A stretch of DNA of 64,000 nucleotides from Sulfitobacter donghicola DSW-25 = KCTC 12864 = JCM 14565. Its GTDB lineage: Bacteria > Pseudomonadota > Alphaproteobacteria > Rhodobacterales > Rhodobacteraceae. The stretch is taken from assembly GCF_000622405.1 (NCBI RefSeq), contig NZ_JASF01000005.1, positions 1-64,000 on the forward strand, in the 5' to 3' direction. The notes under the pieces are model-generated. The model made no database searches. It was not told the DNA's origin and was given only the letters and a program-made list of their open reading frames with translations. Of this stretch, positions 46,002 through 54,381 are shown in pieces (within the stretch, counting starts at the first letter, position 1; each line of letters starts with the position of its first letter). Both the position numbers and the translations under genes were made by a program.

Positions 46002-46817
46002 ATGACAATGGCCCCAAAGACGATATTGCCCCCAGAACCCGCAGGTTTTGCCGATTTCACACGTGATCTGGCGGCTGACATGGGCAAAACGGGCTGGCAT
46101 TTTCACAAATCCACCGATGGCCCCTTTGATCGGTTCCAAGTTCTGGGCGAGCGCGGCTGCGGCACCAACGTCATTCGCAAGACGGTTCAGGACGCGCTGA
46201 ACATCAAACGCACCGAGGCTTTGGGCTGGAAACATGGCGTTCCGAATATGATCGCCCTGCCCCCGACCTTTCTCACCATCTGCGCTGTGCGTGCACCGCA
46301 AAAATGGGCGCACTCGCTGTATAAACGCCCGTGGCACGCCGCGCCGCATGTGCAATCGCTGGGCTTTGTCGATTTCCTGCGCTCTCCTTGGGAATCCTAC
46401 GTGGATAAACTGGGCCATTTCGACGGGGTCGCGCCGCGCCTGCATCCGCTGGGCGAAGAGCTGCAATGGGACCGCCACCCGATCACGGGTGCGCGGTATG
46501 AAAACATCTTTGCCATGCGCAACCTCAAACACCGCGCCCTGCTTAGCCTGCCCACCCGAGGCGCATCCGTGGTCTATGTTTCGCTTGATGCGTTCAACGC
46601 AGCCCCCGAGGCCTTCCTTGCCGATCTTTCAGCCGCCTTTGACCTGGCCTTCACCGAAAAAGGCTACGCCCCCGTTGCGCGCCGCATGGGCAACCGCTGG
46701 ACCGCTGCGGTAGAAACACGCGCCCCCGCGCCCGACACATGGGCCGCCGACGATATCACATGGATGAACAGCCAACTCGATTCCGAGATCGAAACCGCCC
46801 TAGGCTTTGCGCCCTAA
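46002..46817 (+). CDS. Hypothetical protein, possibly sulfotransferase-like
   Basis: This 271-residue soluble protein has the segment FQVLGERGCGTNVIRKTVQD, which resembles the PAPS-binding loop region of sulfotransferase-like proteins in marine bacteria (GERxxGTN). Other conserved-looking parts are GWKHGVPNMIALP and SPWESYVDKLGHFDG. It is divergent from a glycosyltransferase-like gene, so surface glycan modification is possible. The assignment is weak. The start ATG at 46002 has no strong ribosome site. Confidence 0.55.
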   Translation: MTMAPKTILPPEPAGFADFTRDLAADMGKTGWHFHKSTDGPFDRFQVLGERGCGTNVIRKTVQDALNIKRTEALGWKHGVPNMIALPPTFLTICAVRAPQKWAHSLYKRPWHAAPHVQSLGFVDFLRSPWESYVDKLGHFDGVAPRLHPLGEELQWDRHPITGARYENIFAMRNLKHRALLSLPTRGASVVYVSLDAFNAAPEAFLADLSAAFDLAFTEKGYAPVARRMGNRWTAAVETRAPAPDTWAADDITWMNSQLDSEIETALGFAP

Positions 46818-46853
46818 CCGCCATCGCCCAAAATCACAAACACCCAAAACGCA

Positions 46854-46879
46854 AAAAGGCCTCCCGAAGGAGACCTTTT
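46854..46879. terminator. Terminator-like hairpin before the first tRNA-Asp
   Basis: AAAAGG...CCTCC (46854-46864) and GGAG...CCTTTT (46869-46879) form an 11-bp stem with one mismatch and loop CGAA. The T-rich end suits a terminator of the gene ending at 46817 or of the leftward tRNA transcript. Confidence 0.6.
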
Positions 46880-46890
46880 CAATGCAGCAG

Positions 46891-46967
46891 TGGCGCGGTT
46901 GACGGGGCTCGAACCCGCGACCCCCGGCGTGACAGGCCGGTACTCTAACCAGCTGAGCTACAACCGC
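46891..46967 (-). tRNA. tRNA-Asp (anticodon GTC), copy 1
   Basis: The 77-base sequence folds with acceptor stem GCGGTTG/CAACCGC, discriminator G and encoded CCA, anticodon stem CCGGC/GCCGG and loop CTGTCAC (anticodon GTC). It is identical to the tRNA at 53433-53509. Confidence 0.96.
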
Positions 46968-47148
46968 GCGCTGCGTCTCTTTGGCCTAAACCTCAGAGCG
47001 TTCGTGCGGAATAGGCCAACCCCTTTGATGCGTCAAGAGATTAGTTGAGCGCTGGGGCGTTTTCTTTTCTATTTGATGTATCACGCGTCGCCCTTGAGCA
47101 GCCAAACCAAAGGCCAAAGACGAGGTATGTCATAGGATTCACACGGCC

Positions 47149-47167
47149 TTAACGCAGGTTCCGTTAA
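47149..47167. promoter_or_regulatory. Inverted repeat TTAACG-N7-CGTTAA just upstream of a gene start
   Basis: TTAACG (47149-47154) and CGTTAA (47162-47167) are exact inverted copies, ending 8 bp before the ATG at 47176. At this position a bound protein would block the start region, so a repressor site or a start-region hairpin is possible. It does not match the CtrA spacing (11 bp between TTAA cores). Confidence 0.35.
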
Positions 47168-47175
47168 CTCGGCCT

Positions 47176-47613
47176 ATGTTCAAAACCCTGTCTTTGGTCC
47201 TGCCCGTCCTTATCCCGTCTTGGAGCTTTTTTCAGTCCATCGAACCCTCTCCGAGGGTCCAATGGGTGCTGCGCGCGTCCAATACCGATAAATCTGCCGA
47301 TTGGCATGAATTCCACCCCCGCCCAGCAACCGTTGGGGCGCTGCAAATGATGATGCGGCTTTTCTGGAACCCCGACCGCAACGAAGAGCTATTCGTCGTC
47401 AGCTGCGCCGAACGCATCCAGCTACAGCCAACCGCCCACAGCATAAACGAAATCCGACGGCGCATTCTGCCCGAAATCGAAAAACGCAGCCTTGCCAATC
47501 CTGACACGTATTTCCAATTCAGACTGGTGTTTGTGCATCGCGACCAAAACGATCTGGTCCAAGAGGTTGTGTTCCTCTCGGATCGCTTTGCAACAGTGGA
47601 CCCACAATCATGA
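47176..47613 (+). CDS. Hypothetical protein coupled to an HTTM-like membrane protein
   Basis: This 145-residue protein has a hydrophobic N-terminus (SLVLPVLIPSWSFFQSI) and a soluble remainder (PSPRVQWVLRASNTDKSADW; PDTYFQFRLVFVHRDQNDLV). It overlaps the start of the next gene by four bases (ATGA). In other Rhodobacterales such small proteins accompany HTTM/vitamin-K-dependent-carboxylase-like proteins. Function unknown. Confidence 0.7.
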   Translation: MFKTLSLVLPVLIPSWSFFQSIEPSPRVQWVLRASNTDKSADWHEFHPRPATVGALQMMMRLFWNPDRNEELFVVSCAERIQLQPTAHSINEIRRRILPEIEKRSLANPDTYFQFRLVFVHRDQNDLVQEVVFLSDRFATVDPQS

Positions 47614-48302
47614 TGGCCTTGGACAGCGCGATGCGCTTAACCGAAATCCTTGTCGCGCTGGCCTTTTTGCAGCAATGCGCCGAACATATCTTTGGGTCGC
47701 GTGGATCGCGCCTGTTGTTCACCCCGCGCGCGATTCTCAGCCTTTTGTTGCTGGCGGGCAGCCACAGCCAATGGGTATTGTTAGCCCTGTCTGCCCATAG
47801 CCTATTGGTTTTGCACCGTTATCAAGGGCCCTATAACGGCGGCAGTGACCGCATGGGGCTGTTGGTTTTGTATTGCCTTAGCCTTGCGCGCTGGATGCCC
47901 GACGGCATCGCCACCGAAGCCGCATTCGGCTATCTGGGCCTTCAGGTGGTCCTGTCCTATTTCATCTCTGGTCAGGTCAAAATCGTTAACCCCGAATGGC
48001 GTAGCGGGCGCGCCTTGCAAGATGTGTTCAGCTTTTCCGCCTATCCCGTTGCCCAATCCCTGCGCGCCCTCTCTCTGCGCCCTCGCCTGCTGTGGGCGGC
48101 TTCATGGGCCGTTATTCTGTTTGAGCTCGCCTTCCCCCTCAGCCTCTTTTCCCCCGTGGCCCTTACCCTTGCCCTGCTCATCGCGGCCAGCTTCCACGTG
48201 GCAAATGCCTGCCTGTTCGGACTTAATCGTTTTGTGTGGTTCTGGATCTCGGCCTACCCGTCCATCCTCTGGCTTCAGGGGCGCCTTGTTGCGCAGATAT
48301 GA
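47610..48302 (+). CDS. HTTM-like multi-pass membrane protein
   Basis: This 230-residue protein has about six hydrophobic segments and resembles the HTTM domain shared with vitamin-K-dependent gamma-carboxylases (FISGQVKIVNPEWRSGRALQ; GLNRFVWFWISAYPSILWLQ). It lacks the large lumenal domain of the eukaryotic enzymes. It is co-translated with the gene at 47176. Activity is unknown. Confidence 0.72.
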   Translation: MMALDSAMRLTEILVALAFLQQCAEHIFGSRGSRLLFTPRAILSLLLLAGSHSQWVLLALSAHSLLVLHRYQGPYNGGSDRMGLLVLYCLSLARWMPDGIATEAAFGYLGLQVVLSYFISGQVKIVNPEWRSGRALQDVFSFSAYPVAQSLRALSLRPRLLWAASWAVILFELAFPLSLFSPVALTLALLIAASFHVANACLFGLNRFVWFWISAYPSILWLQGRLVAQI

Positions 48303-48338
48303 TCCCCCATTGGCAAAGGCCAAACCAGCCAGCCCCTT

Positions 48339-48593
48339 TCAAATCACTTCGGCAATATCGGGGTAACCCACCTTTGAAACTGGCTTGTGAATCGTCAGGA
48401 GCTTTTCGCGAAAGCTTAAATCCGTAATACGGACCAAAGTCGCAGGCCCTGGGCAGCTGGGATCAGTGCAGATCGTCTCACGCACCGATACAATGCAAGC
48501 CGCCCCTTGGCCAAGGCGCTCTCGCACCAATCCTTTCACACGCTGTGTGTGCCACAAGGTTTTTGCCATCCCCATTGGTGCGCGTTCAGTCAT
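48339..48593 (-). CDS. Small hypothetical protein with CTDPSCPG motif
   Basis: This 84-residue soluble protein has a core ETICTDPSCPGPATLVRI in which two cysteines four residues apart could bind a metal. It lies next to a COG0523 metal-linked GTPase gene under a Zur-like operator, so a zinc link is possible but not shown. The start is ATG at 48593 after AGGGA; internal ATGs at 48575 and 48569 are alternatives. Confidence 0.62.
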   Translation of the reverse strand: MTERAPMGMAKTLWHTQRVKGLVRERLGQGAACIVSVRETICTDPSCPGPATLVRITDLSFREKLLTIHKPVSKVGYPDIAEVI

Positions 48594-48724
48594 CCCGCAT
48601 CCCTTCCATCAGCTTTCCCCTATCACAAGCCGTCCAAGCCCACCCGACCAAGGCCCATGCCCCGCCTATCGGCGCCCGAACGAGGGCGAGGGTTTCGGTG
48701 TGGCATCTGGGGATCTTAGGCCTC

Positions 48725-48753
48725 TTGCAGGCGCTTATGTTATAACATAACTT
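48725..48753 (+). promoter_or_regulatory. Promoter of the COG0523 GTPase gene
   Basis: TTGCAG (-35, 48725-48730) and TAACTT (-10, 48748-48753) are 17 bp apart. The Zur-like palindrome fills most of the spacer and touches the -10, an ideal repressor position. Confidence 0.6.
48735..48750. promoter_or_regulatory. Zur-type operator
   Basis: TTATGTTATAACATAA is a perfect 16-bp palindrome containing the TGTTATAACA core of Zur boxes in proteobacteria. It lies between the -35 and -10 of the COG0523 GTPase gene, about 47 bp before the start codon, predicting repression when zinc is sufficient. No zur gene is in this window. Confidence 0.75.
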
Positions 48754-48796
48754 AAATGCACATAGGCTTTCCCGTTGTAAAGAGGCGCAAACCAGA

Positions 48797-49936
48797 ATGA
48801 CATCCGATGACACCCGCATTCCCGTCACCCTGCTCACCGGTTTTTTGGGCGCTGGCAAAACAACGCTGCTGAACCACCTGATCCGCGACCCCGATGCCGG
48901 ACGCGTTGCCGTCATCATGAACGAATTCGGGGATGTGGGCCTTGACCATGACCTGATCGAAGAGGCCACCGAAGAAACCGTTTTGCTGCAATCAGGGTGC
49001 TTGTGCTGTGCCATCCTTGGTGATCTGGCCAAGACGCTGGAAGGGCTGATCGCAAAACGCAAAGCAGGGCAAATCAGCTTTGACCGCGTGGTGATCGAAA
49101 CCAGCGGCATCGCCGAACCCGCGCCGATTGTTCACACGCTCGCCACCGATTTCGGGATCGCTCAGGCCTTTCGCCTAGACGGCGTGGTCACACTGGCCGA
49201 TGCGGCGACTGGCATGAAAACGCTGGATCAACAGTTCGAAGCGGTGAACCAAATCGCCATGGCTGACGTGATCATCCTGTCCAAAACCGATCTGGTAGAT
49301 CCTTTCGACCTCTCCCGCTTTGAAAAGCGCCTTGATGGGATAAACACATCCGCGCGCCGCATCCGCGCAGATCAGGGCTGCGTGCCCATGGGGACGCTGT
49401 TTGGCCTCTCCGCGATGCGCACAGGGGTGAGCACCGACGAGCTAGACGATTGGCTAGGCATAGCGCAGGAAACGGTTAAACCTGATCCGCTCGCAGGGCT
49501 TTCCGGCTTAGCCCCTGCACCCGCGCCTCCGGCCGCGTTTACCCCCGCCGCTCCCGCCGCCCATGATCATCGGATCAACTCTGCCTCGATCACCGTGGCC
49601 GAGCCTATCCCTGCGAATGTTTTTGATTTCTGGCTGGATACGCTGATCGCCCTGCGCGGGCCTAACATCCTGCGGATGAAAGGTATTTTACATGTTGAGG
49701 GGCTGGAATACCCGTTCATCTTTCACGGCGTGCAGCACATCTTTGACGCGCCTGTCCCGTTCAAAAGCTGGTCTGGCACAGACACCACCAGCCGCGTCGT
49801 TATCATCGCGCGCGACATGGCCAAAGCAGAGCTTGAGGCCAGTCTTGAAATGCTGCTGATGCGCTGCAAGGCTGGAAACCCGTCACAGGAACAATCGGGC
49901 GGCATGATGGTCGACACCACCAATTTCCCCTACTGA
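48797..49936 (+). CDS. COG0523 (CobW/ZigA-type) GTP-binding metal chaperone
   Basis: This 379-residue G3E-family GTPase has the P-loop TGFLGAGKTTLLNHL, the metal-binding GCLCC motif (QSGCLCCAILGDL), Walker B VVIETSGIAEPAPI, the base-recognition SKTDL motif, and a C-terminal domain. The linker holds only a short His-containing stretch (AAHDHRINSA). A Zur-like operator in its promoter points to a role in zinc delivery under zinc shortage rather than cobalamin synthesis. Confidence 0.9.
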   Translation: MTSDDTRIPVTLLTGFLGAGKTTLLNHLIRDPDAGRVAVIMNEFGDVGLDHDLIEEATEETVLLQSGCLCCAILGDLAKTLEGLIAKRKAGQISFDRVVIETSGIAEPAPIVHTLATDFGIAQAFRLDGVVTLADAATGMKTLDQQFEAVNQIAMADVIILSKTDLVDPFDLSRFEKRLDGINTSARRIRADQGCVPMGTLFGLSAMRTGVSTDELDDWLGIAQETVKPDPLAGLSGLAPAPAPPAAFTPAAPAAHDHRINSASITVAEPIPANVFDFWLDTLIALRGPNILRMKGILHVEGLEYPFIFHGVQHIFDAPVPFKSWSGTDTTSRVVIIARDMAKAELEASLEMLLMRCKAGNPSQEQSGGMMVDTTNFPY

Positions 49937-50107
49937 CCCCGCACAGGCGCAGGCCAAACAGCTTTACGCGAACTAACCCTATCCCCGAAGGCTCAGTCCT
50001 GATATAGCTACGCGCGGCGAAAACTGGGGTGGCGCAATTTTCCAGCCCAACCTGAAATTTGCCACGGCTTTTGCCGTCACTACCCGTATCGTAAACAGGA
50101 GCGTCCC

Positions 50108-50581
50108 TTGCAGATCACCCAAACCGACATCGAAAAAGCCCTAACCATCTGGGGCAACGGCAAAGTTACCATCTCGAAAGCATTCGAAGAAGGCGGTATC
50201 GAAGCAGCCCGCAAGATCGCCTCGGCCAATATCGATAACTACTATGGCTACAACCTTGGGCCTGTTCTGTTCAAACCCACAATGGCCAGCGGCGCCCAGA
50301 CGTTCCGCCCCACCAAAGAAGGGGCACTGGCCTATTTCTGCGGCCACTCAGAAGAATACCCGCTCGACAATGGGTTTGCGATCATGGGGTGGCGCTCAAT
50401 GGAAAGCATCACCTCGGCCAGCTTTATTCAGGGCGATGTTGCAATGTGGATGGGCTGGGTCAAGCTGACCGATAAAAATGGCGCCGTGACCACCGTCGAC
50501 AAAAGCTTTGGATACAAAAAGGACGCCGACGGCAATCTGCGCATCGTCCTCCACCACTCCTCACTGCCCTACCAGCCCTAA
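50108..50581 (+). CDS. NTF2-like hypothetical protein
   Basis: This 157-residue protein resembles the SnoaL/NTF2-like fold (ALTIWGNGKVTISKAFEEGG at the N-terminus; GDVAMWMGWVKLTDKNGAVT; NLRIVLHHSSLPYQP at the end). It starts at a TTG at 50108, six bases after AGGAG, with no better in-frame start. The family is common in roseobacters; its function is unknown. It has a terminator-like hairpin 215 bp downstream. Confidence 0.75.
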   Translation: MQITQTDIEKALTIWGNGKVTISKAFEEGGIEAARKIASANIDNYYGYNLGPVLFKPTMASGAQTFRPTKEGALAYFCGHSEEYPLDNGFAIMGWRSMESITSASFIQGDVAMWMGWVKLTDKNGAVTTVDKSFGYKKDADGNLRIVLHHSSLPYQP

Positions 50582-50796
50582 GGCGATCACCAAACCGCCC
50601 CAAGATCCCTCTTTGATCGCCCGCGCGTGTGTCACAAGGGCTTAAACGCCCTATCGACTATATGATAGAACCACGCGCGGGCACTTGCCCCAATACCACG
50701 GCGTTTCTCAATCAGACCATCAGGCCCCCGTCGAGTAATTCCGCCCAAACCAGACAATAAGCGCAACTTGGCTTGATGTTCGGAGTGCGGACAAAA

Positions 50797-50827
50797 CGGC
50801 CATTGGCTTCAATCGTGCCAATGGCCG
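50797..50827 (-). terminator. Terminator of the MATE/glyoxalase-related operon
   Basis: CGGCCATTGGC (50797-50807) and GCCAATGGCCG (50817-50827) form a perfect 11-bp stem with a nine-base loop. On the minus strand TTTT follows. It lies 29 bp after the stop of the gene at 50856. Confidence 0.72.
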
Positions 50828-50855
50828 CTTACAGAAAAAGAACCGACCTTCTCAG

Positions 50856-51287
50856 TCACCATAAATCGATTTGAAGGTGTGCCTGCCCGTCGTTTGTTCT
50901 TTCAACTGAATGCCCTTTGGGACCAATTACACCACGAATGCGCGAGCGGAAATTTGAAAAACCATCGGACGTGACAACATCAACGGCTTCATCAAATTGC
51001 AGCTCGAGCCGGAACCATCCTGGCCTCATATTCAAAATTGACACTACCTTTGCAGTGAACGGTTTCGATAGATATGTTCTGCTAACCCTTTCACCGACGG
51101 CCCAGCCCTTGGGCGGCTCGTTTCCGATGGCGGCAAGCATCGTGTTCCAATCACGGAACCCATGTTGGTGGGCGACCAATTCGAGGGACTTGGCATGTCC
51201 AATCTCCGCCCCGTCTTCGGCCATTTTGTAGCGCAAACGTTTTGCTTGAGCCTTGGCTTGCGCTGCTGACGAAAGTAGCATTGTCAT
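50856..51287 (-). CDS. Glyoxalase-related small protein
   Basis: This 143-residue protein has the conserved N-terminal pattern AKAQAKRLRYKMAEDGAEIG then HAKSLELVAHQHGFRDWNTM, which I recall as the glyoxalase-related domain (PF20066), and a C-terminal half with WFRLELQFDEAVDVVTSDGF. The start is ATG at 51287 after AAGGAGG; it overlaps the MATE stop by four bases (ATGA). The role is not known; it is co-translated with the exporter upstream. Confidence 0.75.
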   Translation of the reverse strand: MTMLLSSAAQAKAQAKRLRYKMAEDGAEIGHAKSLELVAHQHGFRDWNTMLAAIGNEPPKGWAVGERVSRTYLSKPFTAKVVSILNMRPGWFRLELQFDEAVDVVTSDGFSNFRSRIRGVIGPKGHSVERTNDGQAHLQIDLW

Positions 51288-52675
51288 GCTTCTGTTCCTC
51301 CTTCCATGTGGAATATTCCCCATTTCAACGTGGAATTACGGCCCGCGTTCCACAACACCACAGCGGTAAGGCCCAACAACATCAGTTCCGCAAACGGACC
51401 CGCGTACCAGACGCCAATTTCACCAAACCAGACGGGTAAAATGAAGGTCAAGGGGATCGCAAAGGCGTAGGGTTTTGTAAGCCCCAGCAAAGCAGCCTTT
51501 CCAGCGGACCCAATCGCTTGAAAATAAGTCGCGACCATCATCAACGGGCCCATCATGAAGAAGACACTGGTCATCACAGGCAAGATACGAGCGACCTCAT
51601 CAATGACGGCTTGCTCCTCTACAAATGCACTGGCGATTTGAGTCGGCAAGCTCATCACCGCAATCTGGACGATTGTGCAGTAAATAAGCGCGATCCAAAG
51701 CGCAAAGCGCAGGCTTGCATCTGACCTTTGCCAGAGCCCGGCGCCATAGTTGTTGCCCGTGATCGTTTGCATAGCGAACGACAGCCCCAAAAGCGGAAGG
51801 AAGGCGAACGTGATGACCCGAGTAATGATCCCGTAAGCTGTGATGGTGTCAGCATAACCCGGGCGCCCAACCCATTGCAGGGCTGCGATGATCGCAGCAG
51901 ACCCGAGGGCTAACCCGATGAAATTAAGGCTCTGTGGTGCGCCTAGTGCGAGGATCTGCCCCCATTTTCCGCGCAGGGAATGGGACAGCAGGGTCGCAAG
52001 ACGCAGCGATGTATCTCCAAACACACGGAACGCAAAAATGATCGCAAACGCGAGCGCCTGTGCCGCCGCAGTCCCGTAAGCTGACCCAGCGACGCCCATG
52101 TCCAGAACCGCGATGAACACGTAATTGAACCCGATGTTTGCAATCGACACCAGCAGACTCATCGCGGCCATAAAACCTACGCGCCCTTCGTTGCGCAGCG
52201 TATCAGAATTGACCGACAACACGAACAACAGCGGTGAGAATAACACCGTAATCCGCAGGTAGACGAACCCCATCTGAGCCAAAGTCTCTGACCCACCAGC
52301 GGCCAGCAATGCAACTGGCTGCCCCAATAGGATGAACAATACGATCAGAACGATGCCCAACCCAATGGCCAACCCATGTGCGCCCGCAAACGTGTCACGT
52401 GCGCTGTTCATGTCGCCAGCGCCAAGGGAACGCGCCAGAAGGCTCGACATGCCGTTCGCCACCAACGTGGAAAGCGCCACAATCAGCATGTAGATCGGAA
52501 ACATCACCGTGACCGCCGCCAGCGCATCGGGACCAACAAAAATGCCCAGAAATAGCGCATCTGCAACGGACAGGAGCCCGTTCATGCCCATCACAAAAAT
52601 GATCGGGAGTGCGGTCTTAAAGTAGATGGTGCCAAGTGGTCCATCCGTGAATGTATTGGCGGGGGTATCAGTCAT
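51284..52675 (-). CDS. MATE-family multidrug/Na+ efflux protein
   Basis: This 463-residue exporter has about twelve hydrophobic segments in two homologous halves. Family hallmarks include PIIFVMGMNGLLSVADALFL, NGMSSLLARSLGAGDMNSAR and SVNSDTLRNEGRVGFMAAMS. MATE proteins export cationic drugs and metabolites using sodium or protons. It is the first gene of a two-gene operon with the glyoxalase-related gene. The promoter must lie in the gene-poor stretch upstream. Confidence 0.9.
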   Translation of the reverse strand: MTDTPANTFTDGPLGTIYFKTALPIIFVMGMNGLLSVADALFLGIFVGPDALAAVTVMFPIYMLIVALSTLVANGMSSLLARSLGAGDMNSARDTFAGAHGLAIGLGIVLIVLFILLGQPVALLAAGGSETLAQMGFVYLRITVLFSPLLFVLSVNSDTLRNEGRVGFMAAMSLLVSIANIGFNYVFIAVLDMGVAGSAYGTAAAQALAFAIIFAFRVFGDTSLRLATLLSHSLRGKWGQILALGAPQSLNFIGLALGSAAIIAALQWVGRPGYADTITAYGIITRVITFAFLPLLGLSFAMQTITGNNYGAGLWQRSDASLRFALWIALIYCTIVQIAVMSLPTQIASAFVEEQAVIDEVARILPVMTSVFFMMGPLMMVATYFQAIGSAGKAALLGLTKPYAFAIPLTFILPVWFGEIGVWYAGPFAELMLLGLTAVVLWNAGRNSTLKWGIFHMEGGTEA

Positions 52676-53432
52676 ATCCCATATCTCTCTTGCCTGATCG
52701 CGCAGTTTGAGATGGGACCCGCATTACCATCCGCGCGATATGCGGAAAGAGGTATATAGAGAATTACGTCGCAGAACTTAACCAAGACAAATGTCAGCGG
52801 GAGGCAGGCGTCTACAGCCTACACGTTGGCTAGTCTGAAATTTTTCCGTCGTCAAGCGGTTAGCAAGCGTCCGGTTTGGGGAAAGTTGACCTTCGTCGCG
52901 TCGCAGAAAAACGGTAAAGTGGGCTCATTCCTGCCATTCGCCGCCCTTTGCCCGAACGTCCGGTTCCAATTGTCTGGGACAGTTGTTGGTGAAAAGATTG
53001 GGTCATCCGACGTTCAAGAAAAATGCTACATTGGGGCATTAGCACCGCGATGCATGAAAGGCGTCGCACGGGCGGGACACGCAGGAAGAGCCGGACCCTA
53101 TTGGATCGGGCACGCCATCTGGCCCTTTCTCAGGTAACGAACCGAGCCTCCACGACCCAGCCTTGCATCCGCCTGTTCCTCCCACCATCTACGCAAAACA
53201 ACCTACTCTGCGCTGCCTCACAACCCTTCATCTAATGTTAACCAATGCCACCGCACGCCCTGTTACTGCGTGAATGCCGCAAAATCGGTGTACGCGCGGT
53301 GTACGCGCCGTGCACAGGGATCACATCGCGCAAACCCAACGTGCTATGGCGTTAACCCTCAAAAACAGGATTCGCGCAAAACCGATGACACCTGTTGCCA
53401 GCGTACGGTATGACATTTCGAAAAAGGAGAAG
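52676..53432. other. Gene-poor stretch between the MATE gene and the second tRNA-Asp
   Basis: About 750 bp with no convincing gene. An open frame at 52826-53137 has an atypical composition, no ribosome site and no recognisable pattern. The part 53220-53360 has GTTAACC-type half sites and a repeated GTACGCGC pattern, but nothing I can assign. Confidence 0.5.
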
Positions 53433-53509
53433 TGGCGCGGTTGACGGGGCTCGAACCCGCGACCCCCGGCGTGACAGGCCGGTACTCTAACCAGCTGAGC
53501 TACAACCGC
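53433..53509 (-). tRNA. tRNA-Asp (anticodon GTC), copy 2
   Basis: Identical in all 77 bases to the tRNA at 46891-46967, with identity running over 80 bp in all. CCA is encoded. It is followed by tRNA-Val on the same strand. Confidence 0.96.
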
Positions 53510-53561
53510 GCAGTGCTGCCCTTTGGTGGGGGCAATATGTCTCCCGCCCCGAGGGGTGGAA

Positions 53562-53637
<76 letters not shown>

Positions 53638-53679
53638 GATGAAGCGTGATTTAGACTAACACTTCGGGTAGTGCAAGCC

Positions 53680-54255
53680 TCATTCGAGACGTTTTTGCAC
53701 AGTATTTTTCAAGGCGAATATTATGCCCTGTCCGCCACCCATTTCTGCCAGCCCATCGCGCCCTACGCCGGTGACAATTGCGCGGATCATACGCGAGGTA
53801 ATGCCATGGGTAATCAGGACCGAAGGCCCCTTTAGATCGTTCAGAAACGCGGTACATCTTTGCTCTAACGCGATGAACCCCTCGCCGTTCGGGGCCATTT
53901 CATACAGCTCTAGCGCGCCATCAGGACCATCCAAAAACCCTTTGCCTTCAGACAGTTCGCTGCGCTTGCGCCCTGCCCAATCGCCCACGCCGATTTCGCG
54001 CAGGCGAGCATCTGTATGGATATGGGTAACCTGCCGCGCCAAAGCAATTGCCGCCGTTTCAAAGGCACGCCCCTGCGGGCTGCACAGAATATCAAACCCC
54101 GTCAGGTCCACAGTTTCGAGGATTTCCGCCTGCCGCTGCGCCTGCTTTTTCCCCTCAGCCGTGAGCGGAGAATTCAGGCTGCCCTGCATTTTTCCTTGGG
54201 CATTCCATTCGGTTTCGCCATGACGAAGAACATAAAGATCGGGATAATTAGTCAC
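53680..54255 (-). CDS. Histidine phosphatase (phosphoglycerate mutase-like)
   Basis: This 191-residue enzyme has the RHG catalytic motif (LYVLRHGETEWNAQGKM) and the second catalytic His in VLITHGITSRMIRA. The family includes cofactor-dependent phosphoglycerate mutases and sugar phosphatases; the small size and QGSLNSPLTAEGKKQA segment favour a phosphatase. It starts at a GTG at 54255 and ends just before tRNA-Val on the same strand. Confidence 0.88.
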   Translation of the reverse strand: MTNYPDLYVLRHGETEWNAQGKMQGSLNSPLTAEGKKQAQRQAEILETVDLTGFDILCSPQGRAFETAAIALARQVTHIHTDARLREIGVGDWAGRKRSELSEGKGFLDGPDGALELYEMAPNGEGFIALEQRCTAFLNDLKGPSVLITHGITSRMIRAIVTGVGRDGLAEMGGGQGIIFALKNTVQKRLE

Positions 54256-54381
54256 AAATCAGCTTTCGGGATTTTTGGTGCCACAAACGCGACTCGCTTG
54301 CGGGTGATTCAGGGGGCGCAATGCGCCCTCTGCGATGGTTCCAAGATGTCAGGGATGCCCCAAACCAGAGTGCAACAGATG

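Noticed and set aside
52826..53137. Open frame of 103 codons before tRNA-Asp copy 2
   Set aside because: No ribosome site, atypical composition and no family pattern.
54311..54331. Terminator between the HU-like and phosphatase genes
   Set aside because: A short GC-rich dyad exists but has no T-run on the relevant strand.
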